A stretch of DNA of 64,000 bases from assembly GCA_023614405.1 (NCBI GenBank), contig CM042689.1, positions 330,994,305 through 331,058,304 on the forward strand, written 5' to 3'. Below the pieces are notes generated by a model. It ran no database searches. It was not told where the DNA came from and saw nothing but the letters and a program-made list of their open reading frames with translations. The stretch comes from Avena insularis. Taxonomy: Eukaryota; Streptophyta; Magnoliopsida; Poales; Poaceae. This document shows positions 1-12,012 of the stretch, one piece after another. Every line of letters begins with the position of its first letter. The first letter of the stretch is position 1. The position numbers and the translations under genes were made by a program.

Positions 1-420
1 CATGTTATACTTTGCCAAACAAAAACCAATTTATCGATTTTACTCAAGAATTTTATGTTGACTTGTGGACCCTCGGGTAATTATGATATACACATGAAAA
101 TGATTTTAGATTTTTTATTCCCCCTATAATAGAGCTTGTAACACTATGTGGCAACAAGTTTATGGGTTACTCTCAGTAAAGTTCATAACACATTCCCATA
201 ATATATATTTACATGATACTATGACAACATCCTGTAACATGGTACTTGCAACGCATATTTATATGTTACGGTGTCGATATATTTGTAACATGTTTTCAGG
301 CCTTATGTGTTTGTGTTACTGCCAGTCATAGTAACACAAATCATGTGTTACTTTAAATATAATTGTAACATATATTACTATGCGTTACATGATTGTGTTA
401 CCAAAACTCCGTTCTGTTGT
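1..420. mobile_element. Possible subterminal repeat region of a DNA transposon
   Basis: This AT-rich non-coding stretch holds nine exact copies of the hexamer GTAACA or its complement TGTTAC (near 138, 234, 264, 285, 314, 331, 346, 365 and 396), plus near matches at 165, 185 and 382. The copies lie in both orientations. One pair forms an inverted repeat with 8-bp arms (AGTAACAC at 330-337, GTGTTACT at 345-352). Dense short motifs in both orientations are typical of the ends of CACTA, hAT or Mutator transposons, where transposase binds. No terminal inverted repeat or TSD is visible because the left end is outside the window. The motif stops near 401, just before the Copia leader. Confidence 0.4.
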
Positions 421-1554
421 ACCGGTCGGCTTTCGCCATCGGGGTAGACTGTGACACGTAAATCCAGAAGCGGTGATCGAAAATCAAAGAGTTTGATCGA
501 ATCGGAACGATGGTCGGAATCCATGTTCGGATCCTAGATGAGATCTACGTTTTTGGAAAAATCGTCGGGCGCTGCCCCTTCGATCCCCGCCCGCTATCCG
601 GCTAGCGGGACCGCCGGCTTCGCCCTGTCGTAGCACCTTAGATGTCGTTGCGAGTTTCACAACGCCGGTAGATATTGTATCTATGCATAACTTGTTTTTG
701 CAGGAAGTTGTGAATGGTATGGTTCATGTGCATGTGATGTATGTGTGGAATCCATACGTGATCTGTGAATCACGGTTTTTGTCAGCCGGCTGGAGCCTAG
801 GTGCTGTCATTTTATTGTATAACGACATGCGTGTCGGATTCTCTATATAATTTACTTTACTAAGCTAGTGTAGCTGTTTGGAGAACCCGGAAGGCATGCA
901 AGGCATTGTACATGTCGGCGACATGGTGTAAGACGGCAAGTGACAAGAGTTGGCACGGGTCGGATTACAGGCTTTGTGGAGATGGAGATCGCCATGAAGA
1001 GAGCCATACCATTTCACATTATAATTGCTCTATTTTGTGTTATTGTTATGTCTCAATTTTACCTCTATTAGATAGTCGGTAAAATTTAATCCCTCAAAGA
1101 AGGTCTAGTCGGTTTTCCCGCCAGTGTTTGCACCATCACAAGTCAGACATTTCTGGTAGTGGGCTCATAAAATTGAGGTCCTGCCAATTCTTTCCGACTA
1201 GGTGGGTTTGAGTCGGACTCTTACCGCGAAAACACTCGGTAAGCTAGACGGGTCTATCAGAACGGTTGTGGGGCTCGGGGAAAAGTCGGATGGGAGCCGG
1301 GGCATGTGATGCCACCCGTCCAACATGAGTCGCATGAGATGCGATTGACAAGGAGTTGTCTACCTAGATCACTTGGCGGCTAGCGGTGATGCTAAAGCTC
1401 ACTAGCCGACTTGCTTATTTAGGATCCTGAATCACTAAGCAAGCATCGGAGGGGTGTTGGTTCTAGTGGGAGCATAAAATATTAAAATGTTTAATATGCT
1501 TGCTCTTTTATGAACACATGTCTTAAGTGTTTTGCATATTTTCTGTTGTAGATC
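421..1554 (+). other. Copia 5' leader, non-coding
   Basis: No reading frame of note. The segment lies between the foreign left edge and the gag start and has the same CGG/TCGG-rich style as the 3' LTR, but it does not match that LTR. It ends in a pyrimidine-rich stretch and TTGTAG just before the gag ATG at 1555, resembling a 3' splice site. I read it as the untranslated leader. The exact boundary with the material to the left (about 410-430) is uncertain. Confidence 0.5.
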
Positions 1555-2562
1555 ATGGCACCAAGTAGCAATCACTCTCAGATATCTGGTTTTGCATTGA
1601 GAACTATCCTTGAGAAAGATAAACTGAACGGCACTAATTTTACCAACTGGTATCGAAATCTAAAAATTGTTCTCAAACAAGAAAAGAAGGACCATGTCCT
1701 AGACAACCCACTTCCAGATGAGCCGAATGAGAATGCGACTGTCGTAGCCACCAATGCCTACTGTCGGGCTAAAGATGAGTCCACGGATATTAGCTATCTT
1801 ATGCTTGCTCACATGGAACCGGACTTGCAAAATCAGTTCGAGCATGTTGAGGCCTACGATATGATCGAAAGCCTCAAAAGTATGTTCTAGGCTCAGGCGA
1901 AGACTGAAAGGTATCAAGTCTCTCAGGCTTTGCTGAGTTGCAAGCTTAAGGATGGTGATCCACTGAGTCCGCATGTGATCAAAATGGTTGGTTACGTGCA
2001 GTCTTTGGAGAGGCTTGGCTACCCCATTAGCGAAGAGTTCGCTACGGATATAATTCTGAACTCTCTTCCTAGTGCATATGGGCAGTTCATTTCGAACTAC
2101 CACATGCATGGTATGGATAAGAAGCTCACTGAATTGCATGGGATGCTCAAGCAGGCAGAGACGGATCTCAAGAAGGGCACCAGTCAAGTGTTGATGGTGC
2201 AGAATAAGGCTAAGTTCAAGAAGAGTTCTTGGACTAAGAAGAAGGCTAAGTTCAAGAAGAGTTCTTGGACTAATAAGAAGGCTAAGTCAGGAGGAAAGCA
2301 GGCTCCAGACCCGGTCCCAAGCGCTTCCTCAGGGACTAAGCCATCTCCTTCAGCCGGATCCACTTGCTTCTACTGCAAGGCGGATGGCCACTGGAAGAGG
2401 AACTACAGCAAGTACTTGGCCAATAAAGCCAAGAGTGGAGGTATGACTTCCGACTCAGGTACACTTGTTTGCAATGTTATAGACATATATCTTGCTGATG
2501 CACCTAATAGTTCTTGGGTATATGATACCGGATTAGTTATTCACATCTGCAACTCGTTGTAG
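1555..2562 (+). pseudogene. gag: Copia gag and start of protease, broken
   Basis: The product would be the nucleocapsid/capsid polyprotein that packages element RNA in cytoplasmic particles. Translation from ATG 1555 begins MAPSSNHSQ and runs 111 codons to a TAG at 1888, where a Gln codon is expected. The frame resumes through a lysine-rich region with a 36-bp tandem duplication (2206-2241 and 2242-2277, 12 residues each). A CCHC-type zinc knuckle follows (CFYCKADGHWKRNYSKY), but its last Cys is Tyr (codon 2404-2406), so metal binding is probably lost. The protease motif DTG is visible in SSWVYDTGLVIHICNS just before another TAG at 2560. Homology is clear from motif order; the copy is non-functional. 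Confidence 0.85.
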
Positions 2563-5519
2563 GGACTGGTAACAACTAGGAGCGTAGCAAGAGGCGAGGT
2601 TGATATTCGAGTCGGCAACAAAGCAAGAGTTGCTGCGTTGGAAGTCGGCACGATGCAACTTCATTTACCTTCCAAATTCATTATGGAACTGAATAATTGT
2701 TATTATATTCCAGTGCTCAGTCGAAACATTATTTCTGCTTCATGTTTGATGAGGCAAGGCTATGAGTCGAATATCAAGAATAATGGTTGTTCTTTGTATT
2801 TGAATGATATGTTTCACGGCTTTGCACCCGTCTAGGACAGGTTATTTATTTTGAATCTTGATGGTGAGTCGGTTTATAACATAAATGTTAAAAGGTTGAA
2901 ACCAAATGATCTGAATATGACTTACTTTTGGCACTGTCGGCTTGGTCATATAAGTTGGAAACGCATGAAAAGTCTCCATGATGATGGACTCCTAACTTCG
3001 TTCGACTTGGAGTCGTTTGAGACATGCGAATCTTGCCTACTCGGCAAAATGACCAAGACACCTTTTGCAAAGAGTTGCGAAAGGGTGTCTAACTTGTTGG
3101 GACTAGTACATAGTGATGTATGTGGACCAATGAGCACGACAGCCAGGGGTGGTTATGAGTACTTCATTACCTTCACTGATGATTTGAGTAGGTATGGATA
3201 TATCTACTTGATGAAACATAAGTCGGAAGCCTTTGAAAAGTTCAATGAATTCTAGAATGAAGCACAGAATCAACTCGGCAAGAAAATAAAGTTTATTCGG
3301 TCGGACCGAGGAGGCGAGTACATGAGCCATGAGTTTGATGACCATCTGAAAAGTTATGGAATAGTTCCTCAACTTACTCCGCCAGGAACGCCGCAAAGGA
3401 ACGGTGTTTCAGAAAGGCGGAATCAGACCTTGTTGGACATGGTACGATCAATGATGAGTCGGACAGATCTGCCTTTATCATTTTGGGGTTATTGTCTAGA
3501 AACAGCGGTGTTCACACTAAACAGAGTACCATCAAAATCGGTAGAGAAGACACCGCATGTGATGTGGACAGGCAAAAAGCCGAGTTTGTCTTTTCTTAAG
3601 ATTTGGGGTTGTGAAGCATTTGTCAAGCGACTTCAGTCGGACAAGCTTACGACCAAGTTGGATAAATGTATTTTCGTGGGGTATCCGAGGGAAACCTTGG
3701 GTTACTACTTCTACAACCGAGAAGAGGGCAAAGTGTTTGTCGCTCGGAACGGTGTCTTCCTTGAGAAAGAGTTTATCAGTCGGGGAGTAAGTGGGAGCAC
3801 GGTGCAACTCGAAGAAATTCGAGAGGAACCGGCTAGTAGCGAGTCGGCAAAAACCTTGGAGGTTGAGCCGGTCGTGGAAACTGAGCCAGCAGCAGCACCT
3901 GTACTACGAAGATCGGCAAGATTACGAAGTGTTCGTGATGTGTTCTTGTTAGAGCTGATGAGCCGGCAAATTATTGAGCGATGGTGGGATCTGATTCCGA
4001 GTCATGGCTTGGAGCCATGAGATCCGAGATAAAGTCCATGGATGAAAATCAAGTTTGGAACTTGGTTGATCTGCCAGATGGTGCAAGACCCATCGAGTGC
4101 AAATGGGTCTTTAAGAAGAAAACTGATATGGATGGGAATGATTCCGTCTATAAAGCACGCCTTGTCGCGAAGGGGTTCCGACAAGTTCAAGGAGTTGATT
4201 ACGACGAGACTTTCTCGCCCGTAGCGATGCTTAAATCAGTTCGGATCATGTTAGCTATAGCGGCCTATTTCGACTATGAGATATGGCAGATGGATGTCAA
4301 AACGGCTTTCCTTAACGGAAATTTAACCGAGGACGTGTATATGATACATCCCGAGGGTTTTGTCGATCCGGATAATGCTGACAAGGTGTGCAAACTTCAG
4401 AAATCCATTTATGGGTTGAAGCAAGCATCTCGGAGTTGGAATATTCACTTTGATGAGGTAGTCAAATCGTTTGGCTTCATCAAGAGTGATCATGATTCTT
4501 GTTTGTACAATAAGTTTAGTGGGAACAAAGTAAATTTTCTAATCTTATATGTGGATGACATATTACTGATTGGAAATGATGTCCAGATGTTGCAAGAAAC
4601 CAAGGAATCATTGGAAAGGAGTTTCTCAATGAAAGACTTGGGTGAGGCAACATACATCCTCGGAATCCGGATCTATAGAGATAGATCAAGGAGGCTCATT
4701 GGATTGAGTCAGAGTACTTATTTGGAAAAAGTGTTGAAGAAGTTCAACATGGAATCGTCTAAGAAGGGGTTCTTACCGATGTCCCATGGTGTAAAACTTA
4801 GCAAGACTCAGTGTCCTTCGACAACTGATGAGCGAAGTAGAATGAGTGCGATTCCATATGCTTCTGCAGTCGGATCCATCATGTATGCCATGATTTGTAC
4901 TAGGCCAGATGTTTCCTATGCTCTAAGTGTTGTGAGCAGATACCAGGCTGATCCTGGAGAGATCCATCGACAATGACTAAAAATATCCTGAAGTACTTGA
5001 GAAGGACTAAGGATATGTTCTTGGTTTATGGTGGTGAAGATGAACTCAGTGTAAAGGGTTACACGGATGCGAGTTATCTTACCGACTGATGATTCTCGTT
5101 CGCAATCCGGATACGTGTTTATTATAAATGGAGGTGCTGTGAGCTAGAAGAGTTCCAAGCAAGAGACTGTGTCTGCGTCTACAACAGAGGCTGAGTATAT
5201 TGCCGCCTCGGAGGCAGCGAAGGAAGCTGTTTGGATGAGGAATTTCCTCATGGATCTTGGTGTGGTTCAGGGCTCGTCCAATCCGTTGGACGTGTATTGT
5301 GACAACAATGGTGCTATTGCACAAGTCAAGGAACCTAGACAGCACCAGAAGAACAAGCACATACTCATGCGGTACCACCTGATTCACCAGTTCGTGGATC
5401 AGGGTGATATCAAGTTATGCAAGGTACACACAGATGCAAATATTGCGGATCCGTTGACAAAGCCGTTACCCCAGCCGAAGCATGAGGCGCTTTTAGAGCC
5501 ATGGGCATTAGATGCTTAG
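2563..5519 (+). pseudogene. pol: Copia pol: GAG-pre-integrase, integrase, RT, RNase H, broken
   Basis: Segments in order: protease remainder (2638-2835); GAG-pre-integrase and start of integrase (2851-3255), with the H-H-C-C zinc site (HCRLGH ... CESCLLGK) and the first catalytic Asp in HSDVCGP; integrase rest (3322-4020), with SDRGGEY and NGVSERRNQ giving the second Asp and the Glu; RT (3981-4976), with QMDVKTAFLNG and an intact YVDD; RNase H (5169-5519), with STTEAEY and the C-terminal PLTKPL. Stops include TAG at 2833 and 3253 (Gln expected at 3253). Frameshifts fall near 4000 and 4970 and near 5085, and a TAG sits near 5143 where Trp is expected. An active element would make one polyprotein with gag; this copy cannot. 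Confidence 0.88.
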
Positions 5520-5550
5520 ACATGTGATGTCGAAAGATTGACTCTAGTGC

Positions 5551-5560
5551 AAGTGGGAGA
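5551..5560 (+). other. Copia polypurine tract
   Basis: AAGTGGGAGA lies two bases before the 3' LTR. In LTR retrotransposons such a purine run resists RNase H and primes plus-strand DNA synthesis. Position and purine content support the call. Confidence 0.75.
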
Positions 5561-5561
5561 C

Positions 5562-6888
5562 TGTTGGGAATATGCCCTAGAGGCAATCATGTATGATGAG
5601 ATTTCCCATTGTATTCATAAAGATATTAAGTAGTCCTTGTATAAACATCTGATGTGTATCATTGAATATGTGATTCGGTTGTGGAACTATGCATTCATGT
5701 TGTTTGTACTAAATATCCTTGGTCATTGAGGTTGTGTTGGACACACAACTTAGACCAATGTGAGAGTTGGCTTGATGACTCGGTTCCACTTGTCATGGGC
5801 ATGGAGATGCTATTCCAACTTACACAGACTAGGCTAAAGAGCTTAGCGAGTCGGATTGGCCCATATTGAGGTACAACGAACAAGTTGTCATTTGTATATC
5901 TCAATCAATATAATCCTTAGACCTGAGGTTGTTGCATAGTCCGAGTTGAGGATCACCGACTTAGGTTCTCACAACGCTGATCCGTGAATCGGGCGATTAT
6001 AAAAGGCGGTTCGGTCGATCGAGAATCAAGCTGCGTGATGTGAATAACCAAGATGGGATTTTGCCCCTTCACTCGGAGAGATATTCTCTGGGCCCTCTCG
6101 TGAGATATGATTCAGAAAGCATGGCCATGCACGACTCGGTTAAGTGTTAACCGAGGCGATCGACTAAGAGTTAGTCGGGTGAATCACTTATCTCGGATCG
6201 AGAAGAGAGTCGGACTATTTAAGGGATGACAAATATTCGCCTATAGTCTGACAAGGTATATCGTGAGGCAAAAGGGACTCGGACGTAAGTCGCATTGGAA
6301 AGGCAAGTCGTCATGACTCTTTGGTACTTGGGAGTCGGCACGTTCTGCTAGGAGACGCTACCGACTGATCGATTGAGAGTCGGACTCAGCCCTGCGGGGT
6401 CACACACTTAAGAGCAGGAGCAAGTTCGGATTGGATCTGAACCTGTAATCTGGTTGGGTTGTACCTAAACCAGATTAGGGCTGAGTTAGTGAGTTGGACT
6501 CACGGTGACTAGTATTATATGGGCTTTAGTGAATGGGTCGCGCGAGCAGAGCCCACATTCACTCCCTATATATAGTGGAGCACCTTAACCCAGAAGGGTT
6601 AATCATTGTTCGGTTAGGTAATTCCATGTGTTGGAAACCCTAGCTCCACAGTCCTGCCATGTGAACCTAGCGATTGAATCCCTCCTCATATGCGTGTGGA
6701 TACCACAGAGGTGATGTGCGATCAGCACCGTGACAATCAGATCGTGAGGATCGACCTTGCATCAACCAGCGCTTCATCAAGAATCCGTAACATGCCTAGT
6801 GGTAAACCTCGTGGCCTTCTACCTCAGCTAGTTCTTGGGATCACCATGTTAGAGGGAAAATTTTGTTTTATCTCTGCGTGGCCCAACA
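5562..6888 (+). repeat. Copia 3' LTR (1,327 bp)
   Basis: It begins TGTTGGGAATATGCCC and ends GCGTGGCCCAACA, so the termini form the inverted repeat TGTTGGG/CCCAACA. It directly follows the polypurine tract. It shares its opening style (TGTTGG, then ATATGCCCTAGAGGCAAT) with the solo LTR at 51091, suggesting two families with related LTR starts. No partner LTR lies in the window. Confidence 0.88.
6567..6574 (+). promoter_or_regulatory. TATA box of Copia LTR
   Basis: TATATATA occurs in CTCCCTATATATAGTGGAGC in the distal third of the LTR, about 320 bp before its end, a common place for an LTR promoter. Inferred from sequence only. Confidence 0.55.
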
Positions 6889-7732
6889 CTATGCATCGTG
6901 GGCTGGCCTAGTTAACATCCTGCGCGACCCAGTAATTCAAATTTAGGTTTATTCTTTTATTTTCAAACCTAGTTCTATACCTAGATTCAAAAATCAACCC
7001 AGCTCGATTCACTGAACCAAAATGCATGAAACGAATTTTGTTAGAAAGATACTGGAATTGTTCATCCAAGCCCGTTTGATTCAATTCAATTGGATTTGTA
7101 AATTAGCTATGGTAAAAATAACAAGGCAGAAGCTTTTCTGCATTCAAACATTTTTCAAAATTCAACCACAAAAGATTTTTTTGAGTAGATTCCAACTCTC
7201 AAAAATCACATTTAACTATACCTTTCTAAATATATAAAAATATATAGGTTTATTTGCATAAATAATGGTTAAGCAATAAAAGAATGCCTCATAGGCCATT
7301 CTAGTCACTTTAATTAATTAAAATAAAAAGGTTAAACCTTATTAAATTTTGACACCACTTTAAATCACTTTTCCATGTACTGAAATATGTGGTGATGACA
7401 TGTGTCAACATGATCCCATGTTTTAGTTGGAGAATAATAAATTTTAAGTAGTTTTTCAATGAGTAGAAATTACTTTTCTAAAATAAAATAAATAAGACAA
7501 GTGTTTAAATGATTGTAATATTTGTGGGGATGCTAGATCATCTAGTGAAAACCTTGGTGTGATAAATATAACTAGTTAAGTATTGTTTGGTGATTGTATA
7601 CCTCGTATTTATTTATAGATGCTAGTACCGACCAAGGATACAAGGAGGAAGGAGAATACTACGAGGAAGAAGCCGAGGAGAACTTCAACCACTGCTCTGC
7701 ACAAGGCAAGCCTATACTTGCAATCTTGCAAG

Positions 7733-8003
7733 TGAAAGAACATGTTGGGCCCCCATGTGTGGTTTTGGTAATTAATGACAATCTTTATGGACTAATGTGT
7801 GTACTAAGTTATACTTGTAGGATTTGTCCATTGGCATCGCTTGGAGCATGTGTTGGCTTCAAGGTCGATAAAATGCATAGAAGATATGTTGGGAAAGCTC
7901 AATATGCGAGGTCGATGATGAGGAATCAAGAAAGGCGTTCCATCTTGAGAAGGGCAAGATCGTCTACATCGATCTCAAGTGGAATGCTCAAGACAAAGGT
8001 ATA
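7733..8003 (+). repeat. Remnant of Sirevirus 5' LTR
   Basis: This stretch matches 10738-11008 with about five differences, then diverges abruptly after AAAGGTATA. A deletion has removed the remaining 2 kb of this LTR together with primer site and coding region. Confidence 0.85.
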
Positions 8004-10737
8004 TTTCTTGTCCTTGGACAATGAGTACTAAATTATGGTAGGATTTATTGATCATATTCACTTTGGCCTTTGCTTAATATTCTCCTATCTTTGGCCAAGT
8101 AAATGTATTGTGTGCTCCCATGTATTCCTTGCTTCTTTTGGATCCTTTTATTTTTATTTGGTATCCTCTTGTGTTTTATTTAATGTAGGTAGTAGTGATG
8201 ATCTCATTTGTGTGCATTTTGCATTCAAAAGCAAAAATTCTATATAATGTACTACTTATGGGTGAGCCCTCCTATATTATCTAGAACAATCCTTTTATGC
8301 TTCTTTGTTTGGTCCATATCTGGTTTTATGTGCTTGGAACCTCAATCTTTTCGTTTTGGTATTTTGTGCCATCATGAGAAGTTTGGTGAGTTTGGTTTAT
8401 TGTTGAAACCTTGCTCCTTTTGGGAGTTGGTTTTGTCTCATTCCTTGCTTCTTGAGTTGACCATTTTAGAATGAGATAAATCCTTGAGCATTTTTATTTC
8501 TATCTATTTTTTCTCTTTTGGCCTTAGCCTAGTTCATTTGTTGAACTTGTGATCTTTCATGTGTTGAATTGGGTCTTTGATACAATTTGGACACTGCTTG
8601 TCTTGTCACACTCTTGTGTGTGCCATCTTGGTTTACTTGGTGTTTTTGTTCAAATTGTATCTCATTTTTGGTTCTTGGAAGCCTTGTGCATGCATTTTTA
8701 CTACATATCTATATTATGGCATGCTTGCTTTCTTTGATCCAATATATAGGGGAAACTCCACCAAATCCCATCGGCTAAGTTGTGCATGAAATTCAATTTC
8801 ATATCAATATGCACATATTTATGTGGAGTCTCTCCTATGTATTGTAGTTGCACTAACTACATTGGACCCAATAAGTTTGGGGACCATTTTGTACTTAAAT
8901 GTGTTTTAGGTACATTGGAGATAGATTGGATGCTTGTCTCTTAATCTTGAAGAAGTGGTGCGTTAATGACAATTGGAGGCAAGCTATAGGATGATCAATG
9001 AATTCATATCCTCTACATCCTACCAATTATATCTCGGTAACAAGTATCTCTTGATCATGCATATTTATATTGCTTCCAACCTTTTGTAGGTTGCATCTTG
9101 GCATGGTTTCTTTGATTTTGTATTTATTGTTGTATCTCTAGCCATGCTATTAAGAGGACTCTCTATTGTATATGTGTATAAGTTGAGATGAGTGCATATA
9201 ATTGGGACTATACAAAATCATGCATATGATCCTCCAATCCCAAATATGTCAATCTACTAATTTTATTGCCTATCATTTCCTCAACTTCTCTCATGTGCAA
9301 TAGTGAGATTTTGCTAGTCCATTTTCTCTTATGATACTTGTTGCCTTTCTCCATATATTCCAACTTTCTCCTTTTCCCTTGGTGATAGTTGTAATATATG
9401 TAGTGTGTTAGTGTTTGAAGCTCATTAATCTACAATAAGATATATTTGAGCCTTTGGCCGTGCTTTGAAGCAAAAATCTTATTGGTATATGTTATGACTT
9501 CATTTTTTGCTTCCATGTGCTTCTTGTATATCTTCTTTATGTGTGCATATTTCTTTGTTGGCATATGTCTTTGTGATGTTTTCAACTTATAGACATATAC
9601 ACATATGAGAAGATAATTTTAGTTGATTTTTAATCCTTGGAGACCACCTTTCTATTCCTTTTGATTCTTCAGTGGCTTCCAAATTTAATTTCCTATGAGT
9701 GTTAGTTCCTCTTTTTTGCATATTTGGGCACTCATATTTGTTCTCTCATGCCTTGCATTGTTAAATAAACTTGGATGAGTGAGGATTCCATGATTATGCA
9801 CCTTGTTCCCAAATACAATTATCATAATTGGTGCATTATCTTTGGGGAGCTCATCTAATTCATTTAATAATGCTCATTTGTCTTATTTCTCATTTATTGT
9901 GCCTTAAATGTTTATGGAGAAGTGAGGATTCCATATTTGTGCATTTTTGTATTGAAATACAATGATTCTAAAGTGTGCACAAATCTTGGGGAACTTCTCT
10001 ATTTTATTTAAGCATTTATTTGATCTTTCATTTATTGTGTTTTAAATGCTTATGGGGGAGCAAAGATTCCATATTTGTGCACTATGTATTCTAATGCATT
10101 CATTTTTAATTATGCACAAATCTTGGGGAGCTTCTCTATTTGTTATTTGAAGCACTCTTTTGCTCATATCATAACATCTTATTTTTTCCATTTGGACTCA
10201 TTCGTTGTTTTCATTTGGTTTGTCGGATCTTGTAAATTGCTTGCATCGTTTGACTTTATTGTGGCAATCTTCGGATCCTCGATATAGTTCTACTCCCTCC
10301 CAAGTATTCATCATTGGATATGTGCGAAGGCACACCTTTGGAGGAATTATTACTATATATGCCTTCTAGAACTTGTCACCCATTTCGGCAATCGATGCCA
10401 ATGGGGGAGAAGTTTTAGAGGGTTTAAGGGAAGTTGGTTTATGCATTGAGTTTGTTCTTGTGCATTTGCTTCTCATGCTCTTGCATCTTTGTTGTTGCTT
10501 AGCATGTGGTATATATAGAGGAAACTCCACCAATGATAATGATTGGCAATATATGCAATGAAATTCAAGTTCATCACACATGCATAGATTGTGGGGGAGT
10601 TTGCTCTATATATGGTGGTGGTACCAATATCACATGCTTTTGTAGTATCTGATATTGGTATTACCATTTTATTCATTAATATTCCTTATATAAACCCTCT
10701 TAAAGGGATTGTCATCAATTACCAAAATGGGGGAGAT
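8004..10737 (+). other. Sirevirus 3' internal non-coding region
   Basis: T-rich sequence with only short chance reading frames. It holds degenerate repeats of about 120-150 bp at roughly 9775-10150, each with a 'gaggattccat...tgtgca' part and a 'gcacaaatcttggggagcttctct' -like part. Two related blocks, at about 8750-8850 and 10515-10620, pair GGAAACTCCACC with a downstream GTGGAGT or GGGGAGTTT stretch, suggesting conserved hairpin-like folds. Together they resemble the long region between pol and 3' LTR of Sireviruses. No protein is supported. Confidence 0.6.
10054..10735 (+). other. Cluster of GGGGGAG polypurine tracts
   Basis: GGGGGAG occurs at 10054, 10403, 10593 and 10729. The last (AAAATGGGGGAGAT) abuts the 3' LTR at 10738 and is the likely functional tract. 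Multiple tracts of this type are characteristic of Sireviruses. Confidence 0.7.
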
Positions 10738-11469
10738 CGAAAGAACATGTTGGGCCCCCATGTGTGGTTTTGGTAATTAATGACAATCTTTATGGACTAA
10801 TGTGTGTACTAAGTTATACTTGTAGGATTTGTCCATTGGCATCGCTTGGAGCATGTGTTGGCTTCAAGGTCGATAAAATGCATAGAAGATATGTTGGGCA
10901 AGCTCAATATGCGAGGTCGATGATGAGGAATCAAGAAAGGCGTTCCATCTTGAGAAGGGCAAGATCGTCTACATCGAGATCAAGTGGAATGCTCAAGGCA
11001 AAGGTATAATCTTTATAGGTTTTCCCTTTTGCCGGTCTCACGTTGTGTGTGTGTGAGACTGGGTTTAGGATAGATAACCGTACTATCAAGAGGGGCTCTC
11101 GTATGAGTAATTCGGTCACATCGTTCGGAGAGAGCTCAAACCTTTGCATACTTGCATCATCGTATTTGGTTGTTATTTGGTCTTATCCATGTGAGGATAT
11201 AGAGCTTGTGGTAATCTCCATAACAAGCTCTTGTTCATCAAAATCGGATCTTCCATTTGTATCTTGTTGCGATTTTGATTTATGCGGCTTTTCTGTTTCT
11301 CACCAAGTGAGATATATCACATTATTCTACTTGATACTTTCTCACTTGGTGATAATCAATATTTCCACTTTTTATTGGGAAGCCCTTGTCGTCCTCTATC
11401 CAACGCAATTGGAATCGAGTCAATCAGAGCTTCCAGTCAAAAGTTATTGCCGTTTGAATATTTGCCTGG

Positions 11470-11968
11470 TGCGGTACCAAAAAGCGGTAGTTTTGACTAA
11501 CTGTCAAAAAGCCTCTGCCGGGCTAGGTACTAAAAAGCGGTAGTACCGCATTTTAGTACCTAGCGCGACAGTAGCTTTTTTACCACTTGTCAAAAGCTTC
11601 TGCCTGCTCCGGTACTAAAATGCGGTAGTACCACATTTTAGTACCGCATAGGGCAGAGACTGTTGAACGTTGGCAAAAACCTTCTGTCTGCCTAGGTAGT
11701 AAAATGCGGTACTACCGCATTTTACTACCGCATTTTACTACCTGGCGTGACAGAGACCTTTTTCGTCTAAACTGCTGATTCCACTTCACGTCCGGTAGTA
11801 CCGGTTGCCATTTGCGGTACTACCGCTTTACGGTAGCATCAATGGTACTACCGCTGTGGCCAGGGCTTATGAAGTTTGAATATTGGTCTTCCGGTACCAA
11901 GTCCGGTACCTGGTCCGGTAGTACCGGAGTTCTCCGGTAGTACCGCTTGAACTTCTGGTACTACCGCT
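11470..11968 (+). promoter_or_regulatory. Array of GCGGTA-C-TACCGC palindromes upstream of LTR TATA
   Basis: Many copies of a 13-nt odd palindrome, 6-bp arms around one base: GCGGTACTACCGC, GCGGTAGTACCGC, CCGGTAGTACCGG and variants. One copy extends to 12-bp arms (11700-11724). The array ends about 35 bp before the TATA box. Arrays of palindromic motifs in this part of the LTR are known in maize Sireviruses. A role as binding sites for a dimeric factor is inference. Confidence 0.75.
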
Positions 11969-12004
11969 ACATTAAGGCTCCAACGACCATATTTTGCCCA
12001 ACCC

Positions 12005-12012
12005 TATAAATA
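12005..12012 (+). promoter_or_regulatory. TATA box of Sirevirus LTR
   Basis: TATAAATA in AACCCTATAAATAGCTTTGC lies directly downstream of the palindrome array and is followed by a pyrimidine-rich leader (CTTCTTCCTCCTTTTCTTG). This is a classical plant TATA/initiator layout. Confidence 0.65.

Larger units (their letters stand above)
421..6888 (+). mobile_element. Decayed Copia-type LTR retrotransposon, 5' LTR not in place
   Basis: Domain order is gag, protease, integrase, reverse transcriptase, RNase H, then polypurine tract and 3' LTR, which is the Ty1/Copia order. The right end is exact: the LTR ends CCCAACA at 6888 and CTATG follows at 6889-6893. The second duplication copy shows this site unoccupied (GCGCTATGCACC near 46350), so CTATG is the expected TSD. 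No 5' LTR and no TGGTATCAGAGC primer site occur upstream of gag. The 5' end is therefore lost, or separated from the body by the foreign sequence at 1-420. The reading frames contain several stops and frameshifts, so the copy is dead. Confidence 0.85.

Noticed and set aside
3322..4020. Reading the Copia integrase as functional
   Set aside because: Upstream TAG codons and a frameshift to RT prevent any full polyprotein.
8035..8789. Hydrophobic short ORFs that could look like membrane proteins
   Set aside because: They arise from T-rich DNA (Phe/Leu/Cys/Trp codons), overlap one another in several frames and lie in Sirevirus non-coding sequence.
11470..11968. CRISPR-like or satellite array
   Set aside because: The repeats are variable palindromes without regular spacers inside a plant LTR; a promoter-proximal array fits better.
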